From Streptomyces ureilyticus (lineage in GTDB: Bacteria > Actinomycetota > Actinomycetes > Streptomycetales > Streptomycetaceae): DNA of 64,000 nt. The notes under the pieces were generated by a model. That model did not search any database, was not told where the DNA came from, and worked only from the letters and a program-made list of their open reading frames with translations. Location of the stretch: the NCBI RefSeq assembly GCF_011045025.1, contig NZ_JAAKZX010000003.1, positions 61,914 through 125,913 of the forward strand, in the 5' to 3' direction. A program made the translations under genes and the position numbers. This document shows, piece by piece, positions 34,445-45,449 of this stretch (position 1 is its first letter; each line of letters opens with the position of its first letter).

Positions 34445-37120
34445 CTACTCGCCAGGCAAGTCGACCGGTCCGTAGTAGGCCGCCTTCATGAGCTGCTGCA
34501 TGTCGTCGAGCATCGGCATGCGCGGGTTGGCCGGCGCGCACTGGTCCTCGTAGGCGTTCATGGCCTGCTGGGGCAGGGCGTCGAGGAAGGCGCGCTCGTC
34601 GACGCCGAGGGTCTGGAAGGACGGCTCGATGCCGACGGCGGTACGCAGCCGTTCCACCGCGGTGGCGAGGGATTCGACGCCCTCGGCGGGGGTGGCGGCG
34701 GGCAGGCCCAGGGCGCGGGCGATGTCCTGGAAGCGTTCGGGGGCACGGTAGTTCTCGTACTTCGGCCAGCCGGTGAGCTTGCTCGGCACGGTCCCGTTGT
34801 AGCGGATGACGTGCGGCAGCAGCACGGCGTTCGTACGTCCGTGGGCGATGTGGAAGGTGGCGCCGAGAGTGTGCGACATGGCGTGGACGATGCCGAGGAA
34901 AGCGTTGCCGAAGGCCATGCCGGCGATGGTGCCGGCGTTGTGCATCTTCTCCCGCGCCTCGGCACTGCCCGCACGGTTGTTCACCGCGGCGTCGAGGTGG
35001 TCGAAGATGAGCCGGATGGCGTGCAGGGCCGGGCCGTCGGTGAAGTCGTTGGCGTACACCGACACGTACGCCTCGATGGCGTGGGTGAGGGCGTCGAAGC
35101 CGCTGTCGGCCGCGAGGGCCGGGGGCAGATCGGCGGTGAGCAGCGGGTCGACGATGGCCACACTGGGGGTGAGCGCGTAGTCCGCGAGGGGGTACTTCTT
35201 GCCGGTGGCGGGGTCGGAGATGACGGCGAACGGAGTGACCTCCGCACCGGTGCCGGAGGTGGTGGGGATGCACACCAGGCGGGCGAGCTCACCGAGGACC
35301 GGGAAGCGGAAGGCCCGCTTGCGGATGTCGGAGAACTTCTGCCGCATGTCCGCGAAGTCCAGGTCCTTGCCAGCCGCCTGCTGCTCGTACAGCAGCCACA
35401 TCACCTTCGCCGCGTCCATGGGCGAGCCGCCGCCGAGCGCGATGATGGTGTCCGGGCGGAAGTCGCGCATGAGCCGGGCGCCGCGCTGGACGGAGTCGAT
35501 GCTGGGCTCCGGTTCGACGTTGTCGATGATCTGCAGGGTCACGGGCTGGGGGCGGCGTTGCAGGACGCGGCCGATGCGGTCGACGAAGCCGAGGCGGGTC
35601 ATGGTCGCGTCGGTGACGATGGTGACGCGGTGGACGTCCGGCATGGAGGCCAGGTAGCGGATGGATCCCGGCTCGAAGTAGATCTTCGGCGGGACCTTGA
35701 ACCACTGCAGGTTGTTGTGGCGGGAGGTGACCCGCTTGATGTTCAGCAGCTGGGCGGCGGAGACGTTGTTGGACACCGACGTGCTGCCCCAGGAGCCGCA
35801 GCCGAGCGTCAACGACGGCAGCAGGCTGTTGTAGATGCCGCCGATGGCGCCCTGCGAGGAGGGCGCGTTGACGATGATCCGTACCGTCTTCATGCGGGTG
35901 CCGTACGCCTCGGCCAGTGCCTTGTCCTCGGTGTGGATGACGGCGGTGTGGCCTTGGCCGTGGAAGGCGACCATGTCGGCGGCCAGGTCGAAGCCCTGTT
36001 GTTCGGAGCCGGCGCGCAGCACGGCGAGGACCGGGCAGAGCTTCTCGCGGGTCAACGGCTCGTCCGGGCCGACCCGTTCGGCCTCGACCAGGATGACCGA
36101 GGTGTCCTCGGGCACGCTGAAGCCGGCCTGCTCCGCGATCCAGGCCGGGCTCTGCCCGACCGCCGCCGCGTTGACCTTGGGTTCGCAACCACCGCCCGCG
36201 GCCTTGTCGGTCGGGAAGAGGAACGCCTCCAGCTTCGCCTTCTCCTCGGCCGTGGCCAGGTGGGCGTGCAAGCTGCGGAACTCGGCCAGGGCCGCGTCGT
36301 AGATCTCACTGTCCAGGATGACGGCCTGCTCGGAGGCACAGATCATGCCGTTGTCGAACGACTTGGACAGCACCAGATCGTTGACGGCCCGGCGCAGCTT
36401 GGCGCTCTTGTGCACATACGCCGGGACGTTGCCGGCGCCCACACCGAGCGCGGGCTTCCCCGCCGAGTACGCGGCCTTCACCATCGCGTTGCCGCCGGTC
36501 GCCAGAATCAGAGACACCCCCGCGTGGTGCATCAGCGCGCCGGTCGCCTGGATCGACGGCGTTTCGATCCACTGCACGCAGTGCTTCGGCGCTCCCGCGG
36601 CGACGGCCGCGTCCCGCACGATGCGGGCCGCCTCGGCGCTGCACCGCTGGGCGGAGGGGTGGAAGGCGAAGACGACGGGGTTGCGGGTCTTCAGTGCCAT
36701 GAGCGCCTTGAAGATCGTGGTGGAGGTCGGGTTGGTGACGGGCGTGACCGCGCACACGACGCCGACCGGTGCGGCGATCTCGATCATGTCGTCGATGTCG
36801 TCGCGGGCTATGACGCCGACGGTCTTCATGGGGCCCATGCTGTGCGTGACGTGCTCGCACGCGAACATGTTCTTGGCGGCCTTGTCCTCGAAGAGGCCAC
36901 GGCCGGTCTCCTCCACCGCGAGCAGGGCCAGCGCGGTGTGCTGATCGAGGGCGGCGACCGACGCCTTCTTCACGATGTGGTCGACCTGCTCCTGCGTCAG
37001 CGCCTCGTAGTCGGAGAGCGCCTTCAGCCCGTTCGTGACCAGTCGGTCCACCGCGATGGCGGTCTCGGACGGCGCGCCGCCCGGGGCGGCGGCTGGGGTT
37101 CGGGCGTCCTGTCGGGTCAT
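34445..37120 (-). CDS. adhE: Bifunctional acetaldehyde-CoA / alcohol dehydrogenase
   Basis: 891 residues, full AdhE. The N-terminal aldehyde dehydrogenase half holds the catalytic cysteine in SFDNGMICASEQAVI; the C-terminal iron-dependent alcohol dehydrogenase half starts near KIYFEPGSIRYL, with GGGSPMDAAKVMWLLYE for NAD and metal histidines in FLGIVHAMSHTLGATFHIAH. Reduces acetyl-CoA to ethanol with 2 NADH, a natural sink for PflB product. Start ATG 37120 with GGAGGCG upstream. Operators at 37269-37305. AdhE of this type is uncommon in streptomycetes and its clustering with pfl is telling. Confidence 0.96.
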   Translation of the reverse strand: MTRQDARTPAAAPGGAPSETAIAVDRLVTNGLKALSDYEALTQEQVDHIVKKASVAALDQHTALALLAVEETGRGLFEDKAAKNMFACEHVTHSMGPMKTVGVIARDDIDDMIEIAAPVGVVCAVTPVTNPTSTTIFKALMALKTRNPVVFAFHPSAQRCSAEAARIVRDAAVAAGAPKHCVQWIETPSIQATGALMHHAGVSLILATGGNAMVKAAYSAGKPALGVGAGNVPAYVHKSAKLRRAVNDLVLSKSFDNGMICASEQAVILDSEIYDAALAEFRSLHAHLATAEEKAKLEAFLFPTDKAAGGGCEPKVNAAAVGQSPAWIAEQAGFSVPEDTSVILVEAERVGPDEPLTREKLCPVLAVLRAGSEQQGFDLAADMVAFHGQGHTAVIHTEDKALAEAYGTRMKTVRIIVNAPSSQGAIGGIYNSLLPSLTLGCGSWGSTSVSNNVSAAQLLNIKRVTSRHNNLQWFKVPPKIYFEPGSIRYLASMPDVHRVTIVTDATMTRLGFVDRIGRVLQRRPQPVTLQIIDNVEPEPSIDSVQRGARLMRDFRPDTIIALGGGSPMDAAKVMWLLYEQQAAGKDLDFADMRQKFSDIRKRAFRFPVLGELARLVCIPTTSGTGAEVTPFAVISDPATGKKYPLADYALTPSVAIVDPLLTADLPPALAADSGFDALTHAIEAYVSVYANDFTDGPALHAIRLIFDHLDAAVNNRAGSAEAREKMHNAGTIAGMAFGNAFLGIVHAMSHTLGATFHIAHGRTNAVLLPHVIRYNGTVPSKLTGWPKYENYRAPERFQDIARALGLPAATPAEGVESLATAVERLRTAVGIEPSFQTLGVDERAFLDALPQQAMNAYEDQCAPANPRMPMLDDMQQLMKAAYYGPVDLPGE

Positions 37121-37476
37121 GGGGATTGCGCCTCCGTCGTCGAGGTCATGGGCCGGAAGACCGGCAACTTGCCGTGTGAGGAACGGCATCGCGAGGGATC
37201 GGTACCGCTCCCAGTACCACCGTCTCGCAGGCGGGAGCCGTCACCCAGGCGCCGAAGGTCCCGGCCGGGGCCTGACCGGCCCCGGGTCACCGGGCCGGTC
37301 GGCACCTGAGGGCGAGGTGTGCCGGCTCGCGCGAAAGCCTCCGCGTGCGGCTGTACAGAGACGTTTTCGATCACTTGAAGATCGACGACCTATGACGTCG
37401 CCGACTCCCGCCAGATGTCCACCTCGGCCACGTGGTGCCGATCATCATCGGCGGGGTCGTTGAAGCGGCGCCGGGG
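37121..37476. other. Intergenic region adhE promoter
   Basis: 356 nt with no gene; contains the adhE operators and the downstream end of the CBS-BON transcript. No clear terminator. Confidence 0.5.
37269..37305. promoter_or_regulatory. Tandem operators upstream of adhE
   Basis: GGCCTGACCGGCCC (37269-37282) and GGGCCGGTCGGCAC (37292-37305) match 10 and 11 of 12 positions, start spacing 23 bp, 149-185 bp upstream of the ATG. Confidence 0.62.
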
Positions 37477-38202
37477 TTACCGCTCGGGTAGCCAGTGGTG
37501 GGCGACCCGGCGCGAGGGGTGCTTCTCGGGCGGCCGGGTGTCGTCGATGCGGAAGGTGAGGCTGCTCATCACGCCCACCACGCCGTCCACCCGCCAGGTC
37601 AGCTGGACCGCCACCGGGATGTCGCTACGGCGTTCCAGGCGTCCCTCCAGCGTGGCCGTGCCGTCGTGGACCGAGACGATGATGGTGTGGGGCGGCAGGC
37701 ACATGGCGCGGGTCATGACCTCGTCGATGATCTCCTGGCGGATCTCCTCGTCGGTGCGCAGGAAGACCCGCAGCAGGTCGCGGCGGGTGGCGATGCCGAT
37801 CAGGCGGTCCTCCTCGTCCACCACGGGCAGCCGTTCGATGTGGTGGCGCTCCATGACCCGTGCGGCGTCCGCGACGGGCTGTTCCGGGTGCACGGTGATC
37901 GCGGGTGTCGACATCAGCTGCCCGGCGGTCATGGCGCGGGCCTTCGCGGTCGAGATACGCACTTTCCGGCGCAGTGCCGGCAGCCGGAAGCGGCCTCCCC
38001 GGTCCCGTTCGGCCTTCGCCGCCTGTCGGCGGATCAGGTCGGTCTCGGAGATCACGCCGAGGACCTTGTCGTCGGCGTCGACGACCGGTAGCCCGCTGAT
38101 CCGGTGCCGGGCCAGCAGCTGTGCCACGTCCTTGAACGGTGTCTCCTGGCGGGCCCCGATGACCTCGGAGGTCATCACTTCGCCGACCTTGGAGGTCTTC
38201 AT
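37477..38202 (-). CDS. CBS-pair plus BON domain protein (second copy)
   Basis: 241 residues. CBS 1 (about 5-60, ISGLPVVDADDKVLGVISET) and CBS 2 (about 95-150, IERLPVVDEEDRLIGIATRR), then a BON domain (HDGTATLEGRLERRSDIPV). Same architecture as 6027-6680 but with a longer basic linker between CBS domains (RRKVRISTAKARAMTAGQLM). Start ATG 38202 with GAAGGGAA upstream. Operator pair at 38431-38467 is about 230 bp upstream, farther than usual. Confidence 0.9.
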   Translation of the reverse strand: MKTSKVGEVMTSEVIGARQETPFKDVAQLLARHRISGLPVVDADDKVLGVISETDLIRRQAAKAERDRGGRFRLPALRRKVRISTAKARAMTAGQLMSTPAITVHPEQPVADAARVMERHHIERLPVVDEEDRLIGIATRRDLLRVFLRTDEEIRQEIIDEVMTRAMCLPPHTIIVSVHDGTATLEGRLERRSDIPVAVQLTWRVDGVVGVMSSLTFRIDDTRPPEKHPSRRVAHHWLPER

Positions 38203-38838
38203 GGCAGTTCCCTTCACACTGGTGCGTGCGGAGCGCGATCGGTGTCCCCTGCGCACGGCCCTTGCGGGCGACGGATCCCTGCACGGCGTCGTGCTCCTGC
38301 GGTGGGCATCGGGGGCCGGAACTCGCGGGTGATGGCGGCCGCTCCGGCCGCTGCTGTCCCGTTGGACTGTCCCGGGTAGCCGGCCCTCCGATGCCTCTTC
38401 AGCCTCCCGCGCACCGGCTTGATGGCGCAGGGGCCAACCGGTCCTGAGTCCCCGGGCCGAACCGCCCTCTCCTCGGCCGCACTTGGTCCGGGCGCGGAAC
38501 CGCCACACAGAAGGCCAGGAAGGCCGGCCCGCCGCGCCGCCGGGCGACGAGGACTGCAACCATCAAGCGGGGTACGACAGTTACCGCGCCCACTGTCACG
38601 ACGGCGGCAGCCGCTCAGAGCGCGGCGGCGATGCCGAACGTCACTGAGGCTGAGGTCCGTGACGGTTCGGCCCGGCTGGACCCGGCCGGTTCTGTACGCT
38701 CCGGCGCCAAGCGGCGTCGGCGTGGTTGAGGCCGAAGGCGCCGTTCTGTGCGCTTTCGTCCGCACAGCCCAGTGCGCAGTGGGTATTCCTGGAACGGCGC
38801 CGCGGTCCAGGCCCTGCACGGATCGTTGCCCGGGCAGG
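38203..38838. other. Gene-free region with operators
   Basis: 636 nt. Open frames on both strands have no ribosome binding sites or recognisable domains. It contains the operator pair at 38431-38467. The leftward CBS-BON transcript probably has a long leader. Confidence 0.45.
38431..38467. promoter_or_regulatory. Tandem operators upstream of CBS-BON gene 2
   Basis: GGGCCAACCGGTCC (38431-38444) and GGGCCGAACCGCCC (38454-38467) match 10 and 11 of 12 positions, start spacing 23 bp. Confidence 0.62.
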
Positions 38839-39267
38839 TCACGTCGACCGGGTGTCCTGCTGTCCCGCGTCGCGGCCCGCGAGGGCGTCGTCCGGTTGCC
38901 CGCCGCGCCAGGGCGGGATGACCGACTTGTGGGCGGCGTTGCCCCCGTGAGCCGCTCGCTCCACCTGACGGCGCAGCCGGTCCTGCAGCCGGTCGGTGAC
39001 TTCCTGGCTGGTGGCCTCCTGCGCGTGAACGACCACGACGGTGCGGCCCACCCGGAGGTCGGCCACGGCCGACCACGGGTGCTCGGCGTGATGGGCCGCC
39101 GCCTTGGCGATCCTCACCTCGCCGGTGACCGCCGGCAGCCCCGGCCGGTTCACGACAGCGTCGATCTTGGAACGGGCGTACGCGAGAGCCTCCTCACTGA
39201 CCTCGCCTTCGGCCCGTACCTGGACAACAGCGGTGGTATCCCGGGCTCCAGCGTCCCTGCCAGTCAT
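38839..39267 (-). CDS. HPF/RaiA-like ribosome hibernation domain protein
   Basis: 142 residues. VVQVRAEGEVSEEALAYARS, VTGEVRIAKAAAHH and VADLRVGRTVVVVHAQEATS, with the helix VTDRLQDRLRRQVERAA, match the sigma-54 modulation/S30AE fold that binds the decoding centre and silences ribosomes. Only one such domain and a short disordered tail are present; the C-terminal dimerisation domain of long HPF is missing. In M. tuberculosis, Rv0079 and Rv1738 are short DosR-controlled HPF-related proteins, so this is probably their counterpart. ATG 39267 has AAGGAG upstream. Two operators at 39337-39372. Confidence 0.75.
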   Translation of the reverse strand: MTGRDAGARDTTAVVQVRAEGEVSEEALAYARSKIDAVVNRPGLPAVTGEVRIAKAAAHHAEHPWSAVADLRVGRTVVVVHAQEATSQEVTDRLQDRLRRQVERAAHGGNAAHKSVIPPWRGGQPDDALAGRDAGQQDTRST

Positions 39268-39336
39268 GCCGACCACTCCTTCTTGTTCTCGTTCTCTGCC
39301 GGCTCCAGCCTTTCGCCGAGACCGGCCGTGGCCCCA

Positions 39337-39372
39337 GGGCCGATCGGCCCCGGCGGACGGGCCGTGGGTCCC
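39337..39372. promoter_or_regulatory. Tandem operators upstream of HPF-like gene
   Basis: GGGCCGATCGGCCC (39337-39350) is perfect and self-complementary; GGGCCGTGGGTCCC (39359-39372) matches 10 of 12. Start spacing 22 bp; the first lies 70 bp from the ATG. Confidence 0.75.
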
Positions 39373-39486
39373 GTCGTGATCACGGCCGACCCCGCTGATG
39401 GGGCGGGCTTGCGCCGGATCCGGGCAAAGCAGTCCGCCGGGAGGGTCGAAGCCGGGCTTACAGCTCCAGTCCCCCCGGAGGATGTG

Positions 39487-42171
<2,685 letters not shown>

Positions 42172-42287
42172 GACGTGTGCTCTCCTTCCGATATCCGACG
42201 ATGTCCCGGGGGACCTGCCGTACGTGGCCCGTCCGCCGCCCGTGGTCCCCATCGGGCTACGGCGTGCGGCGGACTGGCGCGGGTGTT

Positions 42288-43298
42288 TCACATCTCGAAG
42301 ACGATGCGTGCCTTGATCTGACCGTTCAGCACTTCGGCGATGGAGTCGTTGACGGTGTCCAGCGGGCGGGTCTCGTAGATCACCTTGGTGCGTCCGGCGG
42401 CGTGGAGCTGGAAGACCTCGTCCAGGTCCTGGCGGGTGCCGACGATGGAGCCGATGACCGAGGTGCCGTTCAGGACGGTGTCGAAGATCGGCACGCTGAT
42501 GGTGCCGCCGGCGGGCAGGGCGACCATGACCAGCTTGCCGCCGCGCCGCAGTCCGCCGTAGACGGAGGCGAACGCCTGCTCGTTGACGGCCAGCGCGATC
42601 GCCGCGTGGGCGCCGCCGTGCTGCTTGAGGACCTCGGCCGGGTCCTCCTTGCGGGCGTCGATGAGGATGTCCGCGCCGAGTTCCCGGGCGAGTTCGAGCT
42701 TGTCGTCGGTGACGTCGATCGCGGCGACGGTGGCTCCGGCGATCTTCGCGTACTGCACGGCGAGGTGGCCCAGACCGCCGATGCCGGAGATCGCCACCAG
42801 CTGGGTGGGCCGGACGCCGGCGACCTTGAGCGCCTTGTACGTGGTCACACCGGCACAGGTCAGCGGGGCCGCGTCGCGCGGGTCGATGCCGTCGGGGACC
42901 ACCGCGGCGAAGTCCGCGGGGGCGAGCATCTTCTCGGCGTAGCCGCCGTCCACGCTGTAGCCGGTGTTCTGCTGCTGCGCGCACAGCGTCTCCCAGCCGG
43001 ACAGGCAGTGCTCGCAGCGCCCGCAGGCCCAACCCAGCCAGGGCACGGCCACCCGCTGCCCGATCTCCAGGTGGGTCACCCCGTCGCCGAGCGCCTCGAC
43101 GATGCCGACGCCCTCGTGGCCGGGGACGAAAGGCGGGGTGGGCTTGATGGGCCAGTCGCCGTGCGCGGCGTGGATGTCGGTGTGGCACAGTCCGGATGCC
43201 TCCAGGCGGATGCCGACCTGGCCGGGGCCGGGCTCCGGGTCCGGGCGCTCCTCGATCACCAGCGGCTCGCCGAAGGACCGGACGACTGCTGCCTTCAT
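42288..43298 (-). CDS. Zinc-dependent alcohol dehydrogenase
   Basis: 336 residues, AdhP/AdhA-like medium-chain dehydrogenase. Catalytic zinc ligands in SGLCHTDIHAAHGDW and PGHEGVG; structural zinc cysteines in CGRCEHCLSGWETLC; NAD fold GIGGLGHLAVQYAKIAGA. Prefers small primary alcohols by family. Perfect operator 92 bp upstream. A close paralogue lies at 50262-51302. Confidence 0.94.
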   Translation of the reverse strand: MKAAVVRSFGEPLVIEERPDPEPGPGQVGIRLEASGLCHTDIHAAHGDWPIKPTPPFVPGHEGVGIVEALGDGVTHLEIGQRVAVPWLGWACGRCEHCLSGWETLCAQQQNTGYSVDGGYAEKMLAPADFAAVVPDGIDPRDAAPLTCAGVTTYKALKVAGVRPTQLVAISGIGGLGHLAVQYAKIAGATVAAIDVTDDKLELARELGADILIDARKEDPAEVLKQHGGAHAAIALAVNEQAFASVYGGLRRGGKLVMVALPAGGTISVPIFDTVLNGTSVIGSIVGTRQDLDEVFQLHAAGRTKVIYETRPLDTVNDSIAEVLNGQIKARIVFEM

Positions 43299-43389
43299 TT
43301 TGATGCTCCTCGGTTCTGTCTGTTCGGTGCGGTTCCAGCGTCGAACGGGCCCCGACGCGGCGGGCAGGTCCTGGACGTCCTCGCCTGTG

Positions 43390-43403
43390 GGGCCGCTCGG
43401 CCC
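43390..43403. promoter_or_regulatory. Perfect DosR-like operator upstream of adh-ppdK
   Basis: GGGCCGCTCGGCCC matches all 12 fixed positions, 92 bp upstream of the ATG at 43298. Confidence 0.72.
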
Positions 43404-43426
43404 TCAAGCTGTGCGGAATTCAGCCC

Positions 43427-44299
43427 TCAGTCGTGCGGGACGACGGCGACCGGGGCGGCGGCGTGGTGCAGGACGGCATGGGCGACCGACCCGATGCGCA
43501 TACCGAGCGCGGGCCGGTGCGCCCTGCGACCGACCACTACGAGGCCGGCCTGGGCTGCGGCCTGCAGCACGACTGTGGACGGGCGGGCGAGATCGACCGT
43601 GTGAGCGACCGGGACCTGCGGGTACTTGTCGCGCCACGGCTTGAGAACGTCGGACAGCGCCTTCTCTGCCTGCCCCGTGATCCCGCCCTCTCGGCCGGCC
43701 TGCTGCCCGACCGCGGGGCCGTATCCGTACAGCGGCGGCAGGTTCGGCGCGTGCACGGCGCGCAGCGCGGTCCTGCGGGCGGCGGCCGCGTCGAAGGCGA
43801 ATTCCAGCAGCGGCCCGGCCGGGTCGCCCAGGTCCTGGAGTCCGACCACGACCTCCCCGCCGTCGTGCTTGGCGGCCGAGCGGGCGTTCGCCCGCACCGT
43901 GACCACCGGGCTGTTCGCCCGGGCGAGCACGTGCTGGCCGACGGAGCCGAGCAGGAACCCGGCGACGGCGCCGTGACCGCTGGAGCCCAGTACCAGCAGC
44001 TCCGCCTTCTCCGCCTGACCCAGCAGCACTTCGGCCGCGGTGTCGGACAGCTGCTCGGTACTGACCTTCAGTTCCGGATGCCGCCCTCGCAGCTCCTCCT
44101 CGGCCTCCCGCAGAATACGCAGGGCCCAGTGCTTCTGCGTGTCCAGGTCCTGCGCGACCGGCACGTCGTGCGGCTGCCAGATCCAGGCGTGCACCAGATG
44201 CAGTGGCAGATCGCGGCGCTGTGCCTCGCGGGCTGCCCAGTCGGCGGCGGCCAGGCTCTCGGGGGAACCGTCCAGGCCGACGGTGATGGGGCGAATCAT
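43427..44299 (-). CDS. Universal stress protein, two tandem UspA domains
   Basis: 290 residues. Domain 1: ITVGLDGSPESLAAADWA and GSSGHGAVAGFLLGSVGQHV; domain 2: VVVGLQDLGDPAGPLLEF and VVGRRAHRPALGMRIGSVAH. Start ATG 44299 with GGAGG upstream. Divergent from the response regulator at 44620; operators lie between them. Sixth... counting all in this window it is the fifth double-domain USP. Confidence 0.92.
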   Translation of the reverse strand: MIRPITVGLDGSPESLAAADWAAREAQRRDLPLHLVHAWIWQPHDVPVAQDLDTQKHWALRILREAEEELRGRHPELKVSTEQLSDTAAEVLLGQAEKAELLVLGSSGHGAVAGFLLGSVGQHVLARANSPVVTVRANARSAAKHDGGEVVVGLQDLGDPAGPLLEFAFDAAAARRTALRAVHAPNLPPLYGYGPAVGQQAGREGGITGQAEKALSDVLKPWRDKYPQVPVAHTVDLARPSTVVLQAAAQAGLVVVGRRAHRPALGMRIGSVAHAVLHHAAAPVAVVPHD

Positions 44300-44396
44300 G
44301 GGAAGAGACCTCCGTGTCCGAAACGGGACCAGCGGGCCGCGGACGATTGCGCCGACCCTCACCCTGAGCCTCACGACAGGGCTGCCGCGACTCCAG

Positions 44397-44410
44397 GGGC
44401 CGATGGTCCC
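44397..44410. promoter_or_regulatory. Operator upstream of USP gene 43427-44299
   Basis: GGGCCGATGGTCCC matches 10 of 12 positions, 98 bp upstream of the leftward ATG. A weaker TGGCC...GGCCA inverted repeat follows at 44424-44438. Confidence 0.6.
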
Positions 44411-44498
44411 GATCCGGACTGCTTGGCCCTGTCGGCCAGGGCCCGTCCGTCCCACACAGCATTCGGCACCGCCACAGGGGAAACCGCCACAAGGGAAA

Positions 44499-44526
44499 GG
44501 GCCGATCGGCCCTGGCCCTTCGGCCC
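44499..44526. promoter_or_regulatory. Operators upstream of the response regulator
   Basis: GGGCCGATCGGCCC (44499-44512) is perfect and self-complementary; TGGCCCTTCGGCCC (44513-44526) matches 10 of 12 and directly abuts it (14-bp step, unlike the 20-23 bp elsewhere). About 100 bp upstream of the regulator start, suggesting autoregulation. Confidence 0.7.
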
Positions 44527-44619
44527 GGAATCCCGCAGGATCTCTCACAGGGAGGACCGGTCCCGCCCACCAGGCGGATTCCGGCGCGGGAGACAGACGA
44601 CGCAGGACAGGAGCCGTCG

Positions 44620-45312
44620 ATGACGGACAGCGAGCAGCCCACCCCCAAGACCGCGATCCGGGTCTTTCTGCTGGACGACCACGAGGTCGTACGGCGCGGG
44701 GTGCACGACCTGCTGGACGACCAGCCGGACATCACCGTGGTCGGCGAGGCCGCCAATGTCGAACAGGCTCTGGTGCGAGTGCCCGCCCTGCGCCCGGACG
44801 TCGCCGTGCTCGACGTACGCCTGCCCGACGGCGACGGCATCACCGTGTGCCGGGAACTGCGCTCGCGTATGCCGGAGCTGGCTTGTCTGATGCTGACCTC
44901 GTTCGACGACGAAGAGGCCCTGCTCGACTCGATCATGGCCGGAGCCTCCGGCTACGTGCTCAAGCAGATCCAGGGCTCGGACCTGGTCTCCGCCGTCCGC
45001 ACGGTCGCCGCGGGCCAGTCCCTGCTCGATCCCAGCGCCACCACCCGGCTGATGGCCCGCCTGCGCAACGACCAACAGAAGGAAGAGGAACCTGACGCGC
45101 TGCCCGGCCTGACCAGCCGGGAGCAGGAGATCCTCGCGCTGATCGGCGAGGGGCTGACCAACCGCCAGATCGGCCAGCGGCTCTACCTCGCCGAGAAGAC
45201 CGTCAAGAACCACATCTCCCGGCTACTGGCCAAGCTCGGCGTGGAGCGCCGCATCCAGGCCGCGGTCATCGCCACCCAGGTCCAGGAGCGGCTCAAGCAC
45301 GACAGGGCCTGA
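44620..45312 (+). CDS. DosR/DevR-like NarL-family response regulator
   Basis: 230 residues. Receiver domain 12-130 with acidic pocket D19-D20, phospho-acceptor D65 in [13 protein letters not shown], the conserved Lys in [10 protein letters not shown]-terminal GerE/LuxR helix-turn-helix about 160-222: [53 protein letters not shown] and [20 protein letters not shown] are very close to mycobacterial DosR as I recall it. DosR binds tandem GGGACT-WW-AGTCCC-like palindromes, and the window is full of GGGCCG-NN-CGGCCC. No histidine kinase gene is adjacent, so its sensor must be elsewhere. ATG 44620 follows GACAGGAGCCGTCG. Confidence 0.93.
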   Translation: MTDSEQPTPKTAIRVFLLDDHEVVRRGVHDLLDDQPDITVVGEAANVEQALVRVPALRPDVAVLDVRLPDGDGITVCRELRSRMPELACLMLTSFDDEEALLDSIMAGASGYVLKQIQGSDLVSAVRTVAAGQSLLDPSATTRLMARLRNDQQKEEEPDALPGLTSREQEILALIGEGLTNRQIGQRLYLAEKTVKNHISRLLAKLGVERRIQAAVIATQVQERLKHDRA

Positions 45313-45340
45313 CAGTCCGTACGGGGCATCGAGGTCCGCC

Positions 45341-45376
45341 GGGCCGAACGTCCCTCACCTGGCCCCCGGACGGCCC
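45341..45376. promoter_or_regulatory. Operators upstream of GAPDH
   Basis: GGGCCGAACGTCCC (45341-45354) matches 11 and CCCCCGGACGGCCC (45363-45376) 9 of 12 positions, start spacing 22 bp. Gene start at 45450. Confidence 0.62.
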
Positions 45377-45449
45377 AAGCCCGATCCGATCCCCTGCCAG
45401 CAGGCTGGCAGCGCACACCAGAAGCGGATCGATCGGGAGGACTACGGAC

